Shown here piece by piece: positions 55,910 through 64,000 of a DNA stretch of 64,000 nucleotides. The notes under the pieces were generated by a model. That model saw nothing but the letters and a program-made list of their open reading frames with translations, did no database searches and was not told the origin of the DNA. The position numbers and the translations under genes were made by a program. Each line of letters begins with the position of its first letter. The stretch's first letter is position 1. This stretch comes from Apium graveolens. Taxonomy: Eukaryota > Streptophyta > Magnoliopsida > Apiales > Apiaceae. Where the stretch lies: NCBI RefSeq assembly GCF_009905375.1, contig NC_133648.1, positions 29,936,438 to 30,000,437 on the forward strand, written 5' to 3'.

Positions 55910-57844
55910 TCAAGTAGTCAACAAAATGGCGCTAGCCACTTCTCGGTTTGCCATGTCCCCATAGTAGTGCTTCAAACGCTGACCGTTAACCTTGAATGCT
56001 TGGTCCGGATCATTCTCAAAAATTTCCACCGCTCCATGTGGAAACACAGTTTTGATAATAAAAGGTCCAGACCACCTCGATTTCAACTTCCCAGGAAAAA
56101 GTCGGAGCCGAGAGTTGAATAAGAGAACTTGTTGCCCCGGCACAAATAACTTAGGATGTAGCTTCCTATCGTGCCACCTCTTCACCTTTTCCTTATACAT
56201 TTTGTTATTCTCGTACGCTTGAAGTCGAAATTCATCAAGTTCATTAAGCTGAAGCATTCTTTTCTTACCAGCTGCATCTAAATCCAGGTTCAACTTTTTC
56301 AATGCCCAGTAGGCCTTATGCTCAAGCTTCGCGGGTAGATGACATCCCTTACCGTACACCAACTGAAACGGGGACATACCAAGTGGAGTTTTGTATGCTG
56401 TTCTGTAAGCCCAAATAGCTTCATCGAGCTTTAAAGACCAATCCTTCCTTGACGGACAAATAACCTTCTCTAGAATGCGCTTTATCTCTGTGTTAGACAA
56501 TTCCGCTTGACCATTTGTTTGCGGATGATAGGCAGTAGCCACTCGATGATTCACATTATAACGCTGCATCATAGAAGTGAACTTATGGTTGCAGAAATGC
56601 GACCCTTCATCACTTATAATTACCCGAGGTGTTCCAAACCTTGTGAAAATTTGCTTATGAAGAAAATTTAGCACTGCCTTTGCATCATTTATCGGTAAAG
56701 CTTTAACTTCTACCCATTTTGAGACATAATCGACTGCCAGCAAGATGTACTGATTATTGCAAGACGAGATAAAAGGCCCCATGAAATCGATTCCCCAAAC
56801 ATCAAAGACCTCGACTTCAAGCATCACATTTAATGGCATCTCATCCTTTCTTGTCAAATTTCCCACTCTTTGGCAACGATCACACCTTAAAACAAACTGA
56901 TGAGCATCCTTGAACAAAGTAGGCCAAAAAAAACCTGCTTGCAGAATACGAGCTGCCGTCTTCTCACCACCATAGTGTCCACCATAAACCGTGGAGTGGC
57001 AGTCTCGTAATATCCCCTCCGTCTCACAGAACGGGATACATCTCCTGATGATCTGGTCAGCTCCCTGTCTAAACAAATATGGTTCATCCCACATATACCA
57101 CTTCACCTCATGCAGAAACTTCTTCTTTTGAGCGGAGGTCAAATTAGGAGGCATTACATTGCTGACGAGATAGTTTACAATATCTGCAAACCATGGTTCT
57201 TCCTCCTGAACTGCAAACAACTGCTCATCCGGAAAAGATTCATTGATTAATGTCCTATCTTGTGAAGTAAAATCGGGATTCTCCAACCTAGAGAGATGGT
57301 CAGCTACTTGATTCTCAGTACCTTTTCTATCCTTGATCTCTAACTCAAATTCCTGAAGTAAAAGCACCCAACGAATGAGTCTCGGCTTCGAATCCTTCTT
57401 GGAAACCAGATAGCGAATAGCCGCATGATCAGTGAATACTGTTACTTTTGTACCAAGTAGATAAGATCGAAATTTCTCGAAACCAAAGACTATAGCCAAT
57501 AGCTCCTTCTCAGTAGTGGTGTAGTTCATTTGGGCCCCATTTAAAGTCTTACTCGCATAGTAGATCACATGGAAGAGATTTTTCTTGCGCTGTCCCAGAA
57601 CTGCACCTACCGCATAATCACTCGCATCACACATCATCTCAAATGGTTCTTTCCAATTTGGTGCTGTAATAACTGGTGCAGTGATCAAACTCTTCTTGAG
57701 AGTCTCGAATGCTACCAAACATTCCTCATCAAATTTGAAAGGCACATCTTTCTCAAGCAAATTGCACAACGGCTTAGATATCTTTGAAAAGTCCTTGATG
57801 AATCACCGATAAAAACCTGTATGACCAAGAAAACTACGGATTCC
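55910..57844 (-). pseudogene. Athila-like pol: RT end, RNase H, integrase (G), truncated
   Basis: Minus strand from the junction with H. The RT end (GIRSFLGHTGFYR) meets a TGA at 57803-57805, then an open frame of 619 codons follows from 57769 or earlier. RNase [25 protein letters not shown] (Glu), [10 protein letters not shown], ending [13 protein letters not shown]. Integrase: zinc-binding HxxxYGGHYGG region to CDRCQRVG; catalytic Asp in GIDFMGPF, Asp in SDEGSHF and Glu in GQAELSNTE, with D-35-E spacing; GPF module [18 protein letters not shown]; no chromodomain. All integrase residues are intact. The TGA is one base from CGA (FYRRFIKDFS-type), and the 5' part is lost to H. Confidence 0.9.
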
Positions 57845-60800
57845 TGTAATATCCAATATATTTTCAAATATTATTGTTATTATTCGGAATTGTTTATGTG
57901 ATTTTATGTGAACTTTGGTGAATTATCTGAAAAGTAGAATTGATATCTGAATGTTTATATGTGACATTATTTGAATATTTGAATTTTTATATGTCCAGAA
58001 TAAAATATAGATAATTGTGGTATTTTTCTGGTAATTTTTGGAATATTATATGATTTTATAATGATTTATGAATTATTAATTATTTTCAGAATAATTATAA
58101 AATTATTTTATAAAGCCGGGAATCTTCCAACTTCAACCGTTTTGCGTTTTTACAACCCGAAACTCTTCCGAAAACTCCTTCCTAACCTAATCTGGTAATT
58201 CCGGACATTTTCCGTGTTTTGACTTTTTCGATCCGGATTACGGTTTGACCCGTGCGCGGCCCGGCGCAATATTTTCGATACGATAGTTATTTCAGTAATC
58301 AATAAAAACCGTAATCTCGAAAGACGGGATATTTTTTTATGTTATTTTCGTATATGGTGTTTTATAAAAAGCCCGGTTTTGATAATTATCCAATTCTGGT
58401 ATTGAATTGTATCGTTTTTATAGTTACTTAGCGGCTAAGCAACTAATTTAACGATCCAAAATGATCCAGAACGATCCAATATTCCATAAATATAAATAGC
58501 CTATTTCTTATTTCGTTTATTTCGTTTATTCATTTGCAACCAGTTAAAATACCGTAAATACAGAGAAAAACCCGAGAAACCGATATGTTCCCGAGAATCA
58601 AACACACGAACGAAGGCATTATCGAACTCCGATTCGGGCGTGCAGCATATCAAAACGAAGCTCTCGAAATCTTCTTTCTGAATCAATCATCAGTTTCTGC
58701 CCATAAATCACAGTAATTTTCTTATTTAATTATTTATATTCGAATTATTTGATAATTATATTATGAAAATTTGTTCTTGATGTTGTTGATGTGATTTGAT
58801 GCTTTCATGTTGTAGAGTATGTTTTTCTGGTCGATTTGGTATATTATACTTCAAAAATAGAGTTCAATATCATATAGAAATTAAGGTTTGATTTTCTGAA
58901 AATTCTTTGAATATGTGTTCTTGGTGTTCTTGGAGAATTCCGAGAATCAAAGTCAATTTTAAAGGTGTTATTGAACACCAAATCACAAGTATGAATATCC
59001 GTTGTGAAGCTCTCAATCTGTTCTATCTGATTTTAGCATCAAAATCAACTGAGGTTTGGTAATTTTTAAATTCATAATTTTAGGGTTTCTACCCGAATTT
59101 GGGGTTTTTATTTCTGTTAAACCTGGGTTGGATTGAATGATTTCAGTAGATTACTTGTGACCTGAGCTTTGTTTTGAGATATATTTCATTAAATTTGGTG
59201 TTGGTTTGCGTAAAATCGGTGTTCGCCGGATTGTTTACCGGCGTTAGCTTACAGTTCGTCGGAATCGACGAATTCAGAAGCGGCTGTTATGATTGTGGGT
59301 TCGTCGGTGTTTCTGGCATGACTGGGAATGGATTGCAATCGAAAACCAAGCAAAAGTAAGCCGGTTTGGCTACCTATCGGGCTCGCCGGAATCGGCCAGG
59401 AGCCGCCGGTTTCTGGGCTCTACCCAGTTTCCGGCCGGTGTTCTTGGCGACCCAGCCGAGACCCGTTGACCCGATCCTGACCCATATTCAAAACCCGGTT
59501 TTAATCCTTAAAAACCTAATTCCTTTTTCCTGATTATGTTTCTGAATTTCTACTTTAAAAATAATTCGAAAATCCTATTTTTAATTTCTAAAAATTCATT
59601 TTTTTATTTTGAAAATTATTATTTTAATTCTGAAAATTTATTTTTAATTCAAAAATAAATCCAAATTATTTAATTAATTAATTTTAGTTGATAATTAATT
59701 ATTTAATTAGTCAATTAATTTAAATATTAATTGAATAATTAATTTAATTAGTTATTAATTAATTTTAATTGATTATTTAATTAGATTTAATTATTTATTT
59801 TTGATTTAAAAATTTCGAAAAATAGTTTCGAACTTTAAAATATTATTTTAAATTATTTTCCCGATTCGATAATTTTTATAAAATTATTTTCGAGTATTCG
59901 AGCCCTATTATTTAATTATTAAATGATTTGGAGACCCGTTTTATTCCGAAAAATGTTCAAAAATTCATAATAAATCAACCGTTTGTCCGTTTAATACGAA
60001 ACGAACGCGTACAGACTCAGAAAAATATTGCGCTTTCAATAAAAATACTTTTGAGACCTAATTTCTTTTATATTGCAATGTCATTTAATTTGTATATCAG
60101 TTTGAGTCGGTATTTGATCGATAAATGCTAATATTGACCTGATTTTCATTCTGAGCGCACTGAGACGTATCTTTTAATGATCTGACTTATGTATTGCATG
60201 AGTTATGTGATTACGTGTTATACAAATGTCATGATTATGTGTTATGTGATAAGTATGCTATTTGTTTACAGTTTAATATGCCATGCTTAGTTATAAATGG
60301 TCGGGGAGATGTCAAAACGTAGAGTTACGTCGATTGAGTTTAGTTCTGTCAATTAAGATAGTCTTTTTGTTTATAGAATCGAGTAGCAAGGAGTACAGTC
60401 AAGTGTTAGACGAAGATAGTAGCCAGCAGTTAGAAGCAGAGTTAAAGTAAGAGGTTATTGAGCATACCAGGCAAGTACCCCTAACTTCACTTATCGTTCA
60501 AGTGACGTTCATTTCTAATCATATTATACAAGTACCTATATCTTTATTTATCATTCAATTGATATTGACTCTGAACTTTATTCTTTCAATATCCATACTA
60601 TTCTAAGTTCAGAATAGTTAAACGCTTTATGTTTCGCTATGAATTACTCTATACAGTGAAGTTTTGAATTGAGATTAGCGAATAACTAATTGTTCTGGTT
60701 ATTTCACCATGGGTTGTTGATAAAACTCCGGACCATGAGAAATGGGGAGTTATGTGGTTAAGGATGTCATTTGATTCGACTCCTTTGACGGAAAATTGTT

Positions 60801-61499
60801 TTTATGGGATGGATGGTTGCGTAAGAGGCCGTGGCGGCGGTCCAGTGTGAGCTATGTGTTATACAGGATATAACACCTTGCTAGGCCAATATGTGCCTTG
60901 GGTACCTTTTTGTTTAGTTGGATATGCTTCAGCATACCGGTGTTGCTCCGCGGCTGATCACCGGCGGCAACACACCGTCGTTCGAGGATTCCAATCCCAA
61001 AATATAATATATTGCAAATGTTGTTTATTATCAAATTTATATCAGTTTTGATACTGTTCAGTTATTGTAGTTGGTTTTGTTCATCAGATATACTGTTGTT
61101 ATTCCAAATCATAAGCTATTTACTACTTGCTGAGCATTTCTTTCGCTCATACTTGTTTCTTATCTTGATTCTTTCAGCTAGGCCAGGGCAAGCTTAAGTT
61201 CCAGGTCTGACCAGAGGTTATGTGCTTGTAAATAGTTGGTGTATTTCCAGGTAGACAGTTTGGGACGCTTAATTAGTCTAGAGGTTTGTAATAAAATTTG
61301 AATAAGTTGTAAAATTAGTTAGACTATGGTTTGTAATAACATTTGATTTGTATTAGTGCCTGTTCCATACTATAACCTGTGATCGATCCAGTGTAGGTAA
61401 AGGGGTCGTATTTATTATATTATTCCGCTGTGATTATTTTATTTTGGTTTATTGGCGAGTGACCCCCAAATCTAGACCCCGGGTTTGGAGGGCGTCACA
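57845..61499 (+). repeat. 5' LTR of element H
   Basis: 3655 bp, starts TGTAATATCCAATAT, ends GGCGTCACA. The start is fixed by the break in G's RT, the end by the primer-binding site. Shares with C the Cys-poor AT tract (TTAATTAA type, about 59660-59790) and the TATA region. Confidence 0.88.
58491..58498 (+). promoter_or_regulatory. TATA box in the 5' LTR of H
   Basis: TATAAATA followed by GCC, same as 20889 in C, in matching context (GATCCAA upstream in both). Confidence 0.65.
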
Positions 61500-61502
61500 G
61501 GT

Positions 61503-61514
61503 TGGTATCAGAGC
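61503..61514 (+). other. Primer-binding site of element H (tRNA iMet)
   Basis: TGGTATCAGAGC, three bases after the LTR end. Confidence 0.92.
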
Positions 61515-61960
61515 TACAGGTTATGGTCACTGAAACAGGCTTAGGATTTACATAGATGAGTCATAGGAAGATCACATAAGATAGGCGCGTGTAGTCTAGC
61601 TTTTATAGGATTAAATTTAGGTTATTGGGTTATGATATAGCTAAGTTATTTAAGTTCCCTGTTTTGCGTTTAGCTTTAGGCCTTGTGTCATTGCCCTGCT
61701 ATTTTGTTGGTTTAGTTAAGATTTCAAGAGAGGATTTTAAAAGTTCGGATAATTCGGGGTAAATTTTCTTTGTGTTATTATTCTTGATATAATAAGCAGG
61801 ATTATGTGATAATCATGTCGTTTGTGTTAATATGGTAGCAAGTTTATGATATTCAGGGAAGAGATATTGTTTGCGAATTTTGATATGCTAAGGAATTGCT
61901 ACATATTTGACACAATGCTTGACAGATTATTATATATGTTGCTTGTTTCTTACCAGAATA
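61515..61960 (+). other. Leader of H
   Basis: 446 bp from the primer-binding site to the gag ATG. No open frame comparable to the proline-rich ORF in C, and no repeat recognised. Confidence 0.5.
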
Positions 61961-64000
61961 ATGGCACCAAAGAGAAGGAATAATTCAGGAGAGGGTAGTA
62001 CCGAGAGCCGTACAGATCCAGCGATTATCCAGATGTTGGGACTGATGCAGCAGCAGATGTTACATCTTACGCAGCAGCAACAACAACAGCAACAGCAACA
62101 GCAGCAGCGAGCAACACCACCTGCAGTGACTTTTAAGCAGTTTCAAGCAGTGAAGCCACCTGAGTTCAAGGGAAGTGCTGATCCTGTGGAAGCCAATGCA
62201 TGGCTTAAGGAAATGGAAAAGGCTTTTGAATTGGTCGGAGCAGGAGCTGAGCAGAAGACCAAGTTTGCAAGTTACTTTCTGAAGGGTGAGGCGAACTATT
62301 GGTGGGAATCCGCGCGAGCATTGGAAGGAGGTGAGTTTATAACTTGGGAGAGATTCACAGAGCTGTTTCTAGAGAAGTATTTTCCGAGGTATATAAAGAA
62401 TCAAATGGAGATCCAATTCTTGAACTTGACCCAGGGAGATCTTACTGTAGCTGAGTACGAAGCTAAGTTTACTGAATTAGCGAGGTTTGTGCCAGACCAG
62501 GTTGATACGGATGAAAAGAAAGCAAGAAGGTTTGAACAGGGATTGAGATTTTGGATTCAGAATAGGGTGGCCATGTTTGAATTGACTTCATATGTGGCAG
62601 TGGTGCAGAAAGCAATGGTGATTGAAAGTAAGAGTGATATGTATCAAAAAGGGAAGGATGGGAAGAAAAGGAAAATAGAAACCTCAGGAGGAGGCCAGCA
62701 ACAAGGTAATTTCCAGGGCCGTTTCAATAAAAGGCCAGAGTTTCAGAATAATAAGAGTGTGGGATTTAAGAAACCACATCCAGGAAATGGGAACTGTTTT
62801 CAGAATTCAAATCAGCAGAGACCCAATCGTCCACCTGCGTCAGAGTGCAAATTTTGTAGTAGAAGGCATTTTGGGATTTGTAAGGCTAATGTGTTGTGTT
62901 ATAAGAGCAATCAGAAGGGACACTATTCTAATGAGTGTCGAAGTCAGACTACAGCTCAAAGATCAGGGACAGTGTGCTTTAAATGTGGAAAGATGGGGCA
63001 TATTGCCAGGGACTGCCAGACAACTGAACCAACTGCTAATGTGCCAAGGATTGAAGGACCACCAACAAAGGACCAGCCAAAGGCTAGGACATTCAATATG
63101 ACTATGAAGGATGTTGTTCAGAGTTCAGACGTGGTGGCAGGTACGCTTCCAGTCAACTCCATAGATGTTAAAGTTTTATTTGATTCTGGAGCTACAAGAT
63201 CATTTATTTCTCAAAGTTTTGTCGATAAACTGCATTGCGAAGTTAAGTTGTTAGAACAAGCGTTGATGATAGAGTTAGCTAATAAGGATCAAGTTTCCGT
63301 CGACCGAGTGTGCCCGAGGTGTGATATTGAAATAGGAGGACATCATTTTTATGCCAACTTGATACCTTTTAAGTTGGGAGAATTTGATGTTATTTTAGGA
63401 ATGGATTGGTTGTCAGAAAATAACGCTCAGATTGATTGTAAGAATAGGAAAGTGAGACTTCAGACCTTGGGTAGTAAGAAGAAGGTGATATTTCGAGGAA
63501 ATAGGCAAGAGAAGAAGTTCTTAGCGATCGCTCAAGTGAAAAAGTTATTGCGTCAGAATTGTGAAGCATATTTGGCCCATGTGGTAGACACCAGTAAAGA
63601 AGTTCCAGCACTAGAAGCGATTCCAGTTGTCAATGAATTTTCAGATGTTTTCCCAGATGATCTACCAGGATTAACTCCCGACAGAGAAATTGAATTTGCG
63701 ATTGATCTAGCACCCGGAACAGAACCAGTTTCTAAAGCTCCGTACCGGATGGCACCAGTGGAGATGAAGGAATTGGCAACTCAGCTGCAAGATCTTTTGG
63801 AGAAAGGAGTTATAAAACCCGGTGTATCCCCATGGGGTGCACCAGTACTGTTTGTCAAGAAGAAAGACGGGAGTATGCGACTGTGTATTGACTATCGAGA
63901 ATTAAACAAGCTGACCATTAAGAACAAATACCCATTGCCGAGGATCGATGATCTGTTTGACCAATTGAAAGGTGCTATATGGTTTTCTAAAATTGATTTA
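61961..64000 (+). CDS. gag-pol polyprotein of element H (gag, protease, start of RT), partial
   Basis: ATG at 61961; 680 codons open to the window edge, no stop or frameshift. Gag: [13 protein letters not shown], a run of 12 Gln at residues 39-50, then [18 protein letters not shown]. Two zinc knuckles: the first reads [14 protein letters not shown], with Ser in place of the second Cys; the second, [14 protein letters not shown], is complete. Protease [10 protein letters not shown] has its catalytic Asp at residue 408 (63182-63184). RT starts with [20 protein letters not shown], then [20 protein letters not shown], and the frame leaves the window at FSKIDL. It acts in the cytoplasmic particle: coat, processing, reverse transcription. 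Most similar to C, where the same frame has six stops. Confidence 0.93.
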   Translation, partial: MAPKRRNNSGEGSTESRTDPAIIQMLGLMQQQMLHLTQQQQQQQQQQQQRATPPAVTFKQFQAVKPPEFKGSADPVEANAWLKEMEKAFELVGAGAEQKTKFASYFLKGEANYWWESARALEGGEFITWERFTELFLEKYFPRYIKNQMEIQFLNLTQGDLTVAEYEAKFTELARFVPDQVDTDEKKARRFEQGLRFWIQNRVAMFELTSYVAVVQKAMVIESKSDMYQKGKDGKKRKIETSGGGQQQGNFQGRFNKRPEFQNNKSVGFKKPHPGNGNCFQNSNQQRPNRPPASECKFCSRRHFGICKANVLCYKSNQKGHYSNECRSQTTAQRSGTVCFKCGKMGHIARDCQTTEPTANVPRIEGPPTKDQPKARTFNMTMKDVVQSSDVVAGTLPVNSIDVKVLFDSGATRSFISQSFVDKLHCEVKLLEQALMIELANKDQVSVDRVCPRCDIEIGGHHFYANLIPFKLGEFDVILGMDWLSENNAQIDCKNRKVRLQTLGSKKKVIFRGNRQEKKFLAIAQVKKLLRQNCEAYLAHVVDTSKEVPALEAIPVVNEFSDVFPDDLPGLTPDREIEFAIDLAPGTEPVSKAPYRMAPVEMKELATQLQDLLEKGVIKPGVSPWGAPVLFVKKKDGSMRLCIDYRELNKLTIKNKYPLPRIDDLFDQLKGAIWFSKIDL

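Larger units (their letters stand above)
51650..57844 (-). mobile_element. Element G: Athila-like Ty3 element, 3' part, inserted in F
   Basis: Minus strand: 3' LTR 51650-53093, polypurine tract 53094-53105, spacer, env-like ORF 54298-55470, inter-ORF region, pol (RT end, RNase H, integrase) 55910-57844, cut by element H. Order pol then a separate ORF then LTR, together with an integrase lacking a chromodomain, is that of Athila-type elements. GCAAC at 51645-51649 is the possible target duplication; the partner is outside the window. Confidence 0.85.
57845..64000 (+). mobile_element. Element H: Tekay-like Ty3 chromovirus, 5' part, inserted in G
   Basis: 5' LTR 57845-61499, primer-binding site 61503-61514, gag-pol from 61961 open to the window edge. 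ATTCC at 57840-57844 would be the target duplication. Closest to C among the elements here (LTR termini, TATA region, gag and protease), but clearly a different copy. The open frame makes it the best candidate in the window for a recently active element. Confidence 0.9.

Noticed and set aside
1..64000. Host protein-coding genes
   Set aside because: Every open frame with protein resemblance belongs to a retroelement, and no stretch lies outside an element boundary.

Overview
The window is plant nuclear DNA made entirely of nested LTR retrotransposons; I found no host gene, tRNA, rRNA or bacterial-type feature. Five 12-nt initiator-Met tRNA primer-binding sites plus one in antisense register, plant Ty3 chromodomain (Tekay/Del-type) pol, an Athila-type Ty3 element with an env-like ORF, and SIRE-type Ty1/copia gag point to a large-genome eudicot, probably heterochromatin. 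An asterid such as an Apiaceae species is only a guess. Elements are named A to H here.

Left half. Copia element D (minus strand) is split by Ty3 element A (405-40427, minus strand; target duplication CATAT at 400-404 and 40428-40432). A is itself split twice. Element B (4637-18710, plus strand; duplication TCCGG) is a relative of A in the opposite orientation. Element C (20209-32597, plus strand; duplication ACCAC) is a different Tekay-like element. A and B are decayed, and both carry the same disrupted gene order: an extra RT/RNase H fragment between the primer-binding site and gag, and a foreign block inside integrase. They therefore look like copies of a non-autonomous family moved by enzymes made elsewhere. 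C keeps one continuous gag-pol frame broken only by six stop codons.

Right half. The 5' LTR of D is cut at 41924/41925 by SIRE-like copia element E (plus). The gag of E is cut at 44985/44986 by a second SIRE-like element F (minus). F is cut inside RNase H at 51649/51650 by Athila-like element G (minus). G is cut inside reverse transcriptase at 57844/57845 by Tekay-like element H (plus), which runs off the right edge with an open gag-pro-RT frame. The implied order of insertion is D, then A and E, then B and C inside A, and F, G, H stepwise inside E.

How parts work together. In each element the LTRs carry promoter and termini, the primer-binding site next to the 5' LTR primes minus-strand DNA, Gag packages RNA, PR/RT/RH/IN copy and insert it, and the polypurine tract before the 3' LTR primes plus-strand DNA. 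Features beyond this plan are: a 9-nt motif (TCAACGGAT and its complement) arrayed in the F LTR and arranged as inverted pairs in two other parts of F; a one-base variant in E; a duplicated polypurine-tract-plus-hairpin module and a thrice-repeated 37-bp palindromic unit in G; and a proline-rich ORF upstream of gag in C.
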